Shown here: positions 1 through 7,528 of the stretch, one piece after another
Layout of the letters: each line of letters opens with the position of its first letter
Position numbering within the stretch: the first letter of the stretch is position 1
NCBI RefSeq assembly: GCF_002358085.1
Contig: NZ_NTJD01000007.1
Location: 1 to 64,000, forward strand
Direction: 5' to 3'
Source: Pseudothioclava arenosa
GTDB taxonomy: Bacteria > Pseudomonadota > Alphaproteobacteria > Rhodobacterales > Rhodobacteraceae
DNA length: 64,000 bases
Notes under the pieces: generated by a model
Database searches by the model: none
Seen by the model: the letters and a program-made list of their open reading frames with translations, nothing else
What the model was told of the DNA's origin: nothing
Made by a program: the position numbers and the translations under genes

Positions 1-61
1 GCGCAGCGTTGTAGTCGGACCAGTTCGTCGTGCGATAGCGGGCGGGCTTGGGCTTGCTCAT
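1..61 (-). CDS. IS5-family transposase, N-terminal 20 residues only
   Basis: The minus strand from ATG at 61 reads MSKPKPARYRTTNWSDYNAA and runs off the window. This opening (KPARYRTTNWSxYN) is the typical start of IS903/IS5-type DDE transposases common in Rhodobacteraceae and Sphingomonadales. Nothing of the catalytic DDE domain is visible. It faces away from the disrupted dGTPase gene. Confidence 0.75.
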   Translation of the reverse strand, partial: MSKPKPARYRTTNWSDYNAA

Positions 62-128
62 ACCACGCGTCTAACTGCATGGATTCGCGATGTGAATCCT
101 TCGCAGCCAGAGTTCTGCAACAATGCCC
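1..128 (-). mobile_element. End of an IS5-family (IS903-like) insertion sequence, cut by the window edge
   Basis: Read on the minus strand, the stretch inward from position 128 begins GGGCATTGTTGCAGAACTC, which looks like the terminal inverted repeat of IS903-type elements (GGC..TGTTG). About 65 bases further in, a transposase start codon follows at 61. The plus-strand sequence from 129 on is in frame with a dGTPase, so the element end and the gene meet at about 127-129. The other end of the element and any target duplication lie outside the window. The family assignment rests on the repeat and on 20 residues of transposase. Confidence 0.75.
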
Positions 129-1295
129 ATCGAGACCAGTAGTGTCGGGCGCTCATTAGGGTTGGCGGTCGGTCACTGGCTCGAGGAAAAGGAATTTATA
201 GAAAAAGGAAAACGTCATGTCGTGTCCGGAGTCGTGCAGGCTGCGGCTCTGGCGCATGATATTGGAAATCCTCCTTTCGGGCATTCAGGAGAAAACGCGA
301 TTGGAGGGTGGTTCTCTAAAGAACTCGACAACTCCCGGAGTATGTTCTCCGACCTCACCGATGCTCAGAAAGAGGAGCTGAAGAAGTTTGAAGGGAATGC
401 GCAGGGTTTCCGTTTGCTTGCGCGCCTCGAAATGTATCGCAGCGACGGTGGGATGCGCTTGACGCATGCAACCTATGGGGCGTTCACGAAGTATCCTGCC
501 CTTGCAATCTCGTCGAAAAGAGAAAAGGATGCGGCCGAAAAAATTGGCGGCAATGTATACAAAGGCCTTGATAAGTTCGGGGTATTTATATCCGAGTATG
601 ATATATTTAAGAAGATTTCGGAAAGGCTAGGACTCTTGGTGGGGGGCGATGCCGACGGCGAAATCTGGTGGTGTCGACACCCGCTGGTTTTTCTGGTCGA
701 GGCTGCTGATGATATTTGCTATAATATCATGGACTTGGAGGATGCCTATACGGCGGGTGACTTGCCTTTTGAGGCGGTCAAGGATCTTCTCTCGGATTTG
801 TTTGGGGGATCAAATCAGACTTTTGATTCAAGGAATGAAGAAGTTTCCTATTATCGTGCGCGTGCAATAAACGCCGCGATCCCCGCCTGCGTTGAAGCAT
901 TTAAGAGTAACTATGATAAGATCATGCGTGGAGAATTTTCTGCGTCTCTTGTATCTGCCAGCAATCTCTCTGAGAAGTTTAGAGACATTAAAGGCGTTGC
1001 TCGGGATCAAATTTTTACTGCTCCCAGAAAAACGAAACTTGATGTTGCTGGACGTGCAATTTTGCACAGGGTTTTGTCGGGGCTTCTTCCTCTTTTCGAG
1101 GAGTTGCAAGAAAAGAAATGGGACAAGTCCAAACTCTCAGAATATCACAGGCAGCTCGTTGGGATGACGCAAATTGATCTGCGGGATGTATCTGATCCGT
1201 ATTCGGCAGCGCACGCTTTGACTGATTATGTTTCGGGGATGACTGATCGCTATGCAGTAAAAATTGATCGATTGATTTCTGGCCAAATTTCTTAG
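129..1295 (+). pseudogene. dgt: dGTP triphosphohydrolase, 5' end removed by IS insertion
   Basis: The reading frame matches Dgt/YfbR-class HD-domain dNTPases, which split dGTP into deoxyguanosine and triphosphate. The HD pair sits in AALAHDIGNPPFGHSGE (H45-D46 counted from the ATG at 123) and the last metal-binding Asp in VEAADDICY (about residue 197). The intact family has a further 50-60 residues upstream, ending in the first metal ligand of the RLTHS motif. Here the frame picks up right after that motif (IETSSVGRSLG), at the IS end. The ATG at 123 lies in the IS terminal repeat and has no ribosome binding site, so a functional product is unlikely. The gene is AT-rich (roughly 45% GC by eye against about 65% around it), which suggests foreign origin. 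Confidence 0.8.
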
Positions 1296-1433
1296 CGGGT
1301 TCGCTTTCCCTGCAAGCTGTCCCTTCCCCGCGGGAGTGGAAAGCGTCTCGCTCCGGCCTTTCGCGGATCTGGCGGCCATAGAGCGCTCCACCTTCCCGAG
1401 CGCCGCCGCGCCGCGCCCCGTCACCACGCCCCG

Positions 1434-1880
1434 TCACCGCCGCTTGATCCTTATCCGTTCCTTCGCCCCGATCCTTGGCGCCGGGCCGTCTCCGCCCGTC
1501 ATCTCATGGTCGGTCAGGCCCCAGGCTGGGCGCTCGGGCGCGTCGAAGCCGTTGTCGCGATAGGGGTCGATCGTGTCCGCGCCTTTCACCAGCCCGGCCA
1601 ACCGCGCATGCATGAAGGCTTCCAGCACGGCATTCGCCCGCTCGCCATAGCCGCGCCCTTGCGATTTCAGAAAGCGCAGCACCGCCTCATCGAGCCACAG
1701 CGTCACCTTCACCTTGCGCCTGGGGCGCCGCGCGCGGGCGATCTCGTGCCATTCCGCCGGGATCCGTCCGCCCACGTCGATCGTGTTGTGCAGGTCCCAT
1801 TCCAGGCGGCGGATGGCATCGGCCATGTAGTAGTGGTGTTCGCGCTGCGAGGCGGTCAGCGGGCGGTTCGGGTTGGGCAT
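1434..1880 (-). CDS. BrnA-like antitoxin (orphan)
   Basis: The 148-residue product has at residues 55-92 the BrnA signature of a ribbon-helix-helix DNA-binding antitoxin (KVKVTLWLDEAVLRFLKSQG, then GERANAVLEAF). BrnA proteins bind and repress their own promoter and neutralise the RelE-like RNase BrnT. No BrnT-like frame precedes or follows it, and the protein carries long flanks on both sides (54 residues before and 56 after), so it may be a stand-alone transcription factor. The start at 1880 is chosen for GGAG six bases upstream; an in-frame extension to 1940 lacks one. Confidence 0.65.
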   Translation of the reverse strand: MPNPNRPLTASQREHHYYMADAIRRLEWDLHNTIDVGGRIPAEWHEIARARRPRRKVKVTLWLDEAVLRFLKSQGRGYGERANAVLEAFMHARLAGLVKGADTIDPYRDNGFDAPERPAWGLTDHEMTGGDGPAPRIGAKERIRIKRR

Positions 1881-2010
1881 GGTGGTCTCCGGTCTGGAAT
1901 GTTCCGTTTGGGGCAGTCTTGCGCGGAGGGCGTTAAGCACTTTTTCATGCGCCGTGCGGGGGCGAGGTATCGGGCGTGAAACAGACGAAAAACCAGACGA
2001 AAGCTGGATT

Positions 2011-2025
2011 TTAACGCTTCGTTAA
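2011..2025 (+). promoter_or_regulatory. CtrA-type box, TTAA-N7-TTAA
   Basis: TTAACGCTTCGTTAA matches the full CtrA recognition pattern TTAA-N7-TTAA and is also a 6-bp inverted repeat. It lies 24 bases before the lipoprotein start at 2049. CtrA is the alphaproteobacterial cell-cycle/motility response regulator. One such match can occur by chance, but it is rare in 65% GC sequence. Confidence 0.4.
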
Positions 2026-2048
2026 TCAAAGCCCACCACGCTGATTTC

Positions 2049-2381
2049 ATGACCAGACCGCACGCCCCCCGTCTTGCTCTGAGCCTTGCCCTCGTGCTCG
2101 CCGCCTGTGGGGCTTCGCCAGCGCCACAGTTCTTTGGCGCCGAGCGTCACGACATGATTATCGAAGGTATTGATTTCACCGTGTTTTTAAAGGACGGGCA
2201 GGCGGAGGTGATCCGGCACGGGTACCTCTCCCGCGCCGAGCGTGACCGGGTGCCGCCGCTGATGATCCGTGCGGCGGAAACGGCGGCGGGGTGTGCCGTC
2301 GCGGGCCCCGCGCGTGGGCTCTGGGCCTCGCCCTCGCTGCCCGGCGATACCGGCGAGGCGCGTTTCAAAATGTCCTGCTGA
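2049..2381 (+). CDS. Small lipoprotein of unknown function
   Basis: The 110-residue product starts with a type II signal sequence; the lipobox LAAC puts the lipidated cysteine at residue 20. The mature part (about 90 residues) has no family I recognise. It has two cysteines besides the lipid one (in AGCAV and the C-terminal MSC), which could form a disulfide in the periplasm. It is divergent from the BrnA-like gene and preceded by a CtrA-type box. The call as lipoprotein is firm, the function unknown. Confidence 0.7.
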   Translation: MTRPHAPRLALSLALVLAACGASPAPQFFGAERHDMIIEGIDFTVFLKDGQAEVIRHGYLSRAERDRVPPLMIRAAETAAGCAVAGPARGLWASPSLPGDTGEARFKMSC

Positions 2382-2494
2382 CCGCGACAACCCGCCGCGC
2401 CCTGCTGGAGCAAAGATATGATGCAGATCAAGGTTTGGTGATCGGAAAGGGTGTCCCTTGCCTGCGAACGCGTCTTAATCCTTCGGAGGACCCT

Positions 2495-2680
2495 ATGATC
2501 CGCCTGATGAGTATCATCTATGCTCTCGCCGGCCCGACCCTTGCGGGCATCCTGATCACCGCCGCGCTGGTGATGAACATGTTCACGGTCAAGGCAATGA
2601 TCGTCACCGCCGCGATCGGCTTTGTCGTCGCGCTGCCGATCTCTTGGTATGTCGCCAAGATGATTAACGAGAACGCCTGA
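2495..2680 (+). CDS. Two-helix inner-membrane small protein
   Basis: A 61-residue protein consisting of two hydrophobic helices (about residues 6-28 and 34-54) and a short polar tail KMINENA. Similar 60-residue proteins are widespread in Rhodobacteraceae and are sometimes labelled 'CTP synthetase', which the sequence does not support: no catalytic motif is present. The start at 2495 has GGAGGA five bases upstream; a longer in-frame reading from 2291 overlaps the lipoprotein gene and is not coding-like. A hairpin terminator follows at 2703. Confidence 0.7.
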   Translation: MIRLMSIIYALAGPTLAGILITAALVMNMFTVKAMIVTAAIGFVVALPISWYVAKMINENA

Positions 2681-2702
2681 CCGGATCAGCACGTCTTGCG
2701 AG

Positions 2703-2730
2703 GCCCGATCCCCACGGGGGATTGGGCTTT
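2703..2730 (+). terminator. Rho-independent terminator after the two-helix protein
   Basis: GCCCGATCCCC pairs with GGGGATTGGGC (one G-U pair) across a three-base loop, followed by TTT. It lies between the plus-strand small gene and the minus-strand hydrolase that ends at 2744. Confidence 0.65.
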
Positions 2731-2743
2731 GCCTTTTGCGGGT

Positions 2744-3523
2744 TCAGTCGCGCGCGAGAAACTCGGCGACGACGGTCTCGAATTCGCGGGGGCGTTCGGC
2801 ATGCAGCCAATGGCCCGCGCCTTCGATCGCGGTGAATTCGGCCTCCGGGAAGAGACCGCGGATGCGCGCGTGCATCTCGTCCTTCACATAGGGCGATTTC
2901 GCGCCATGCACGAAGAGCGCCGGGCCTTCGAACGGCGCAAACGGCAGGTCTTCGGGCCAGCCGAGGATGCCTTCGAGATTGGCCTTGAGCGCATCGAGGT
3001 TGAACTTCCAGCGCACAGGTCCGTCGCGCAACTCCAGCGATTGCAGCAGAAAAGCGCGGGTGCCCGGATCGGCGACGCTTTCGGCAAAGCGCCGGTCGGC
3101 CTCGGAGCGCGAGGTCAGGTCGTCGATCTGGAGCGCCTGCATCGCCGCGATCAGCCCGCCATGTGTGGCGGCATGGCCGTAGCGCACCGGCGCCATATCG
3201 GCCACGACCAGTTTGCGCACCAGATCCGGCCGGGTCAGCGCCAGCACCATCGAGGCCTTGCCGCCCATCGAATGGCCCATCACATCGGCGCGCCCGCCAT
3301 TGGCCTCGATCACCTCGGCCAGGTCGCCCGCCAGCGCGGCATAGCTGTGATCGTCCGACCAGAAGCTGTCGCCGTGGTTGCGCATATCCAGAGACAGCAC
3401 GCGGCGGTCCTGCGACAGACGCTTCGCGATCACGCCCCAGTTGCGGGCCGAGCCGAACAGGCCGGGCGCGATCAGGAGCGGCGGCTGCGCGGGGTGGCTG
3501 CCTTGGTCGATCAGGTTGAGCAT
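2744..3523 (-). CDS. Alpha/beta-hydrolase, YbfF-type esterase
   Basis: The 259-residue product has the hydrolase fold with nucleophile Ser85 in GHSMGG, the oxyanion region PGLFGSARNW (about 20-29), LDMRNHGDS (45-53) and the catalytic His in GAGHWLHAE near residue 232. This layout is that of YbfF-like carboxylesterases acting on short acyl or CoA esters; the natural substrate is unknown. The start at 3523 has GGAGAG upstream; a longer reading to 3676 runs back into glyA. It lies downstream of glyA on the same strand but behind a terminator. Confidence 0.8.
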   Translation of the reverse strand: MLNLIDQGSHPAQPPLLIAPGLFGSARNWGVIAKRLSQDRRVLSLDMRNHGDSFWSDDHSYAALAGDLAEVIEANGGRADVMGHSMGGKASMVLALTRPDLVRKLVVADMAPVRYGHAATHGGLIAAMQALQIDDLTSRSEADRRFAESVADPGTRAFLLQSLELRDGPVRWKFNLDALKANLEGILGWPEDLPFAPFEGPALFVHGAKSPYVKDEMHARIRGLFPEAEFTAIEGAGHWLHAERPREFETVVAEFLARD

Positions 3524-3540
3524 AGTCTCTCCAAGCGAAA

Positions 3541-3558
3541 GGGGGCCTCGCGGCCCCC
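3541..3558 (-). terminator. Terminator of glyA
   Basis: GGGGGCC-TCGC-GGCCCCC forms a perfect 7-bp GC stem 27 bases past the glyA stop, followed on the minus strand by TTTCGCTT. Partial read-through would feed the hydrolase, whose start is only 18 bases away. Confidence 0.65.
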
Positions 3559-3584
3559 TTGAGATAGCGCAAGCCTTTGCGAAA

Positions 3585-4877
3585 TCAAAGGTTCGGGTAG
3601 AGCGGGAAGCTGGCGCAGAGCGCGGCCACTTCGGCGCGCACCTCGGCCTCGACGGCGTCATTGCCGTCTTCGCCATTCGCGGCCAGACCGTCGACGACCT
3701 TGATGATCATCCGTGCGATCTGACGGAACTCTTCTTCCTTGAAGCCGCGGGTGGTGCCGGCGGGCGTGCCCAGACGGATGCCCGAGGTCACGGTCGGCTT
3801 TTCCGGATCGAAGGGGATGCCGTTCTTGTTGCAGGTGATGTGCGCGCGGCCCAGTGCCTTGTCGGTGGTGTTGCCCTTCACGCCTTTCGGGCGCAGGTCG
3901 ACCAGCATCACGTGGGTATCGGTGCCGCCGGTGACGATATCGAGGCCTCCCTTCATCAGCTCGTCGGCCAGCGCTTGCGCGTTGGCGATGACCTGTTTCG
4001 CATAGACTTTGAACTCGGGGCGCAGCGCTTCGCCGAAGGCCACGGCCTTGGCCGCGATCACATGCATCAGCGGGCCGCCCTGAATGCCCGGGAAGATCGC
4101 CGAGTTGACCTTTTTCGCGATCTCTTCGTTGTTGGTCAGGATCATGCCGCCGCGCGGACCGCGCAGGGTCTTGTGCGTGGTGGTGGTGGCCACGTCGGCA
4201 TAGGGGAAGGGCGAGGGATGCGCGCCGCCGGCCACGAGGCCCGCGAAATGCGCCATGTCGACCATCAGCCAGGCGCCGACCTCATCCGCGATCTTGCGGA
4301 ATTCGGCAAAGTCGATCTGGCGCGGGATGGCCGAGCCACCAGCCACGATCAGCTTCGGCTTGTGCTCTTGCGCCAGCGCGCGGACCTGATCGTAGTCGAG
4401 GCGCGAGTCCTGTTTGCGCACGCCGTACTGGACCGCGTTGAACCACTTGCCCGACTGGTTCGGCTTGGCGCCGTGGGTCAGGTGGCCGCCCGCGTCGAGC
4501 GACATGCCGAGGATGGTGTCGCCCGGCTGCAGGAGCGCGTTGAACACGCCCTGGTTCGCCTGCGAGCCCGAGTTCGGCTGCACGTTGGCGAAGTCACAGC
4601 CAAACAGCTGCTTGGCACGGTCGATCGCGAGGTTCTCGGCGACATCGACGAACTGGCAGCCGCCATAATAGCGCTTGCCCGGGTAGCCTTCGGCATATTT
4701 GTTGGTCAGCACCGAGCCTTGGGCTTCCATCACCGCGGCGGACACGATGTTTTCCGAGGCGATCAGCTCGATCTCGTCGCGCTGGCGACCGAGTTCATCG
4801 GTGATCGAGCCCCAAAGCTCGGGGTCACGGGTGGCTAGTTTCTCGGTGAAGAAGCCTTCGTCGCGCTGGCCGGTCAT
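3585..4877 (-). CDS. glyA: Serine hydroxymethyltransferase
   Basis: The 430-residue cytosolic PLP enzyme interconverts serine and glycine while charging tetrahydrofolate with a one-carbon unit. The PLP lysine is in [13 protein letters not shown] and the N-terminal [21 protein letters not shown] block is canonical. Length is normal for the family. ATG at 4877 is chosen: GGAG lies upstream, and the much longer open frame beyond it (to 5906) overlaps nadK antisense. The gene is divergent from nadK with a 177-bp shared control region in which I see no riboswitch. Confidence 0.97.
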   Translation of the reverse strand: MTGQRDEGFFTEKLATRDPELWGSITDELGRQRDEIELIASENIVSAAVMEAQGSVLTNKYAEGYPGKRYYGGCQFVDVAENLAIDRAKQLFGCDFANVQPNSGSQANQGVFNALLQPGDTILGMSLDAGGHLTHGAKPNQSGKWFNAVQYGVRKQDSRLDYDQVRALAQEHKPKLIVAGGSAIPRQIDFAEFRKIADEVGAWLMVDMAHFAGLVAGGAHPSPFPYADVATTTTHKTLRGPRGGMILTNNEEIAKKVNSAIFPGIQGGPLMHVIAAKAVAFGEALRPEFKVYAKQVIANAQALADELMKGGLDIVTGGTDTHVMLVDLRPKGVKGNTTDKALGRAHITCNKNGIPFDPEKPTVTSGIRLGTPAGTTRGFKEEEFRQIARMIIKVVDGLAANGEDGNDAVEAEVRAEVAALCASFPLYPNL

Positions 4878-5054
4878 GTGGCGGTCTCCTGCAAGGTGCG
4901 GCATGGGGTTTGTCGGTCGTTTATCGCAGAATTTGCGGCTCTGAAAGCGTTCAAAACGACGAACGGGCATTTTGGCGCGCCATTTCGCGGGGATCGACGC
5001 TTGTGTTTCGGGGCCGTGCTTGTCACATCTTGGAAAACGAAGGGAAATCGGGCC

Positions 5055-5816
5055 GTGGGCAAGGGAAAGCTGATCCATTTCGCCGCGTCGAACGCCGAGA
5101 GCGCGCAGATCGCGCTGGAGCAATTGGTGCGGCGCTACGGCCAGGTGCCGCGCGAATCCGCCGAGGTGATCGTGGCGCTCGGCGGCGATGGCTTCATGCT
5201 GCAGACTTTGCACGACGGTTCCGGCCTGCCGGTCTATGGCATGAACCGCGGCACGATCGGCTTCCTGATGAACGATTACGAGCCCAAGGACCTGCCCGAG
5301 CGGCTGGCGGGCGCCGAAGAGGCGGTGATCAACCCGCTGGCGATGCGCGCCGAGACGATGGATGGCGAGATTCACGAGCTTCTGGCGATCAACGAGGTGT
5401 CGCTGCTGCGTGCCGGGCCTCAGGCGGCGAAGCTTCAGATCTCGATCAACGGCAAGCTGCGGATGGAAGAACTGGTCTGCGACGGCGCGATCCTGTCGAC
5501 GCCGGCGGGCTCGACCGCCTATAATTACTCGGCGCATGGGCCGATCCTGCCGATCGGCTCGGATGTGCTGGCGCTGACTGGCATCGCGAGCTTCCGCCCA
5601 CGGCGCTGGCAGGGCGCGATCATTCCGAATTCCGCGCTGGTTCGGTTCGACGTGCTCGATCCGGAAAAACGCCCGGTCATGGCGGATGCGGATTCGCGTT
5701 CGGTCAAGCCGGTGCGCTGGGTCGAGGTGCGCTCGGAGCCGGGCGTTGAGCATCGCATCCTTTTCGACCCGGGCCACGGGCTCGAAGAGCGCCTGATGCG
5801 CGAGCAATTCGCCTGA
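5055..5816 (+). CDS. nadK: NAD kinase
   Basis: The 253-residue product phosphorylates NAD to NADP with ATP. Family motifs are the GGDG loop (43-46, in [10 protein letters not shown]), [12 protein letters not shown] and the glycine-rich [15 protein letters not shown]. The GTG at 5055 is preferred: AGGG lies upstream and the family normally starts just before this strand, while the in-frame ATG at 4878 would add 59 residues overlapping the glyA leader. It ends four bases from the convergent regulator gene. Confidence 0.93.
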   Translation: MGKGKLIHFAASNAESAQIALEQLVRRYGQVPRESAEVIVALGGDGFMLQTLHDGSGLPVYGMNRGTIGFLMNDYEPKDLPERLAGAEEAVINPLAMRAETMDGEIHELLAINEVSLLRAGPQAAKLQISINGKLRMEELVCDGAILSTPAGSTAYNYSAHGPILPIGSDVLALTGIASFRPRRWQGAIIPNSALVRFDVLDPEKRPVMADADSRSVKPVRWVEVRSEPGVEHRILFDPGHGLEERLMREQFA

Positions 5817-5820
5817 TCGC

Positions 5821-7167
5821 TCAGGCTTTGCGCCAGTCCCCAAGTTTGCGATAGATCGTCGAGGGGGCCACGCCCAGCTCGGCCGCCGCCTTGGCCACCG
5901 CGCCATTATGGCGTGCGAGCGCGTCGCGGATCGCGAGCTTTTCGACCTCAGCCAGCGTCAGGCCCGAGAGCGATTTATGCGCCGGAGTTTCGGGATAGGG
6001 GTGCGCGGGCATGTTGCCGATCTCGCCGGGCAGCATCTCGGGCGTCAGTTCGGGGCCGTCATTCAGCACCAGCGCTGAGCGCAGCGCGTTGATCATCTCG
6101 CGCACGTTGCCGGGCCAGTCATAGGCCTCGATCGCGTTGACGGCCGCGGAGGACAGTTCCATGCTAGGACGGCCTTCCTGCATGGCGATCCGATGCAGCA
6201 GGGTGCGCGCGATCGGGGTGATATCCTCGCGGCGAAGGCGCAAGGGCACCATCGTCAGCGTCAGCACGTTGAGCCGGTAGAACAGGTCGCGGCGCAGCCC
6301 GGCTTCCGTGACCAGCGCCGTCGGCGATGCCGCGCAGGCCGAGATCAGCCGCCGCCCGTGGGGCAGGCCGGTCTTGCCGTCGCCATGGTTCTGCATGATG
6401 TCGAGCAGGCGCGACTGGGTCGGGGCGCTCATCTCGTCGATATTATCGAGAAACAGTGTCCCGCCGATCAGGCCGACCCCATCCGGGCGTTGGGCGCGCG
6501 GAGCCGTCAGCGTCGCCTCTTCCAGCAGCTCGGGGGTGAGCGCGGCGCAATCGAGCGCCTGGAACCCGTCCGAGCCATAGGCCGAAAGGGCATGGATGCA
6601 TTGTGCGGCCAGCTTCTTGCCGGTGCCGATCTCGCCCGAGATCAGTAGCGGCGCCTGCGAGCGGGCGGCGGCGCGCATATGGCCATAGACCTGCTGCATC
6701 CGGGGCGAGCGCCCGATGAATTCGCCAAGCGGGGCGCCGCCCGACCGGCTGTCGAGATCCGCGCGTTGCTGGGCAAGCTGGCGCGCGGTCTCGATCACTT
6801 CGCCCAGCCGCTCTTCGCTGATCGGCTTCACTAGGAAATCCAGCGCGCCGGCCCGCATCGCGCGCACGGCCTGCTCGGTCGAGCGCTCGGCGGCGATGAC
6901 CACCACGGCGGTCTCGGGCTGAAGCGCCAGAATATCGGCCAGCAGGTCAAAGCCGTCGCGGTCGTGGAGCGACAGGTCAATCAGCACCAACTTCATGCGG
7001 TGGCGCTGAAACAGCGAAAGGGCGTCTGACGCGGTGGCGGCGCAATGGGTGTCGAGGCCTGCGCGGCGCAGATGCGGTTCGTAGATGGCGCGAAGGCTCG
7101 CGGCATCTTCGACAAGCAGCACATCCAGATCAGGCAGCGGGTATCGTGGATCGTTCTGACCGAACAT
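5821..7167 (-). CDS. NtrC-type response regulator lacking the sigma-54 contact loop
   Basis: The 448-residue product has a receiver domain (acidic pair E20-D21, phosphoacceptor D64, K114), an AAA+ domain (Walker A GEIGTGKK 178-185, Walker B LFLDN 238-242, arginine finger region RRDLFYRLN 292-300) and a Fis-type helix-turn-helix (about 421-442). Unlike sigma-54 activators it has no GAFTGA loop: the segment between LEEA and GGTLFLD is shortened to about 20 residues. The Walker B Glu is Asn242. It probably acts with sigma-70, as reported for Rhodobacter capsulatus NtrC, which also lacks GAFTGA. No sensor kinase is adjacent. ATG at 7167 is used (AAGGA seven bases upstream); GTG at 7170 is possible. 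Confidence 0.85.
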   Translation of the reverse strand: MFGQNDPRYPLPDLDVLLVEDAASLRAIYEPHLRRAGLDTHCAATASDALSLFQRHRMKLVLIDLSLHDRDGFDLLADILALQPETAVVVIAAERSTEQAVRAMRAGALDFLVKPISEERLGEVIETARQLAQQRADLDSRSGGAPLGEFIGRSPRMQQVYGHMRAAARSQAPLLISGEIGTGKKLAAQCIHALSAYGSDGFQALDCAALTPELLEEATLTAPRAQRPDGVGLIGGTLFLDNIDEMSAPTQSRLLDIMQNHGDGKTGLPHGRRLISACAASPTALVTEAGLRRDLFYRLNVLTLTMVPLRLRREDITPIARTLLHRIAMQEGRPSMELSSAAVNAIEAYDWPGNVREMINALRSALVLNDGPELTPEMLPGEIGNMPAHPYPETPAHKSLSGLTLAEVEKLAIRDALARHNGAVAKAAAELGVAPSTIYRKLGDWRKA

Positions 7168-7321
7168 CACGATATCCTTTCCAGCGCGTCGGTCCTCATC
7201 GGCGCATCATGTCTGAAACGCGGCTGAAAAGCGAGAATATGTATTTGAACCGAAGCTTTGCGCTGTGGTCGCGCCGCGGTGCTGTCTGTCGGTGTCTGGT
7301 GGCGGGCGTGCTGCCGTTGCG

Positions 7322-7437
7322 AAAAGAGCCCGAGCGGGCTGCCTCTATGGGGTGGGTCGTCTGTCTCGGCGTTGCTGGGGGTCATGATCAAAGGGTCGAA
7401 CTGAAAATGGATTCAACAAAAAGGATTGGTATAATGC
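7322..7437 (-). ncRNA. Candidate small RNA between prpE and the NtrC-type regulator
   Basis: On the minus strand, after the prpE terminator, TTGCGC (7471-7466) and TATAAA (7449-7444) stand 16 bases apart like a sigma-70 promoter. About 110 bases downstream, the hairpin AGCCCGCTCGGGCT (7340-7327) is followed by CTTTT, a plausible terminator. A transcript of roughly 115 nt would start near 7437. No short frame with a ribosome binding site is convincing. Alternatively the promoter serves as a distant promoter of the regulator gene at 7167. Outside these elements I see nothing in 7168-7528. Confidence 0.35.
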
Positions 7438-7478
7438 CTAAGGTTTATAAGGCTTTGGTGGGATCGCGCAAGAAAATA

Positions 7479-7506
7479 GGCGGGGGTCGGTCGCCCGGCC
7501 CCCGCC
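7479..7506 (-). terminator. Terminator of prpE
   Basis: GGCGGGGG (7479-7486) pairs with CCCCCGCC (7499-7506). On the minus strand, the coding strand of prpE, the stem is followed by TATTTTCTT. It starts about 20 bases after the prpE stop. Confidence 0.8.
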
Positions 7507-7528
7507 TTTTCAGTTCTTAGGTGCGTGA

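Noticed and set aside
123-131. ATG at 123 as genuine start of dGTPase
   Set aside because: It lies in the IS terminal repeat and lacks a ribosome binding site; the family has 50-60 more residues with a metal ligand upstream.
1-1295. Left edge as part of a defence island
   Set aside because: Only a dGTPase fragment and an IS end are visible; nothing else of defence type follows.
4878-5054. Glycine riboswitch or extended nadK start
   Set aside because: No tandem aptamer core is visible and the added residues have no family similarity; GTG at 5055 fits better.
7146-7520. 124-codon plus-strand frame in the prpE/regulator gap
   Set aside because: Arginine/glycine-rich, no binding site, reads through the prpE terminator.
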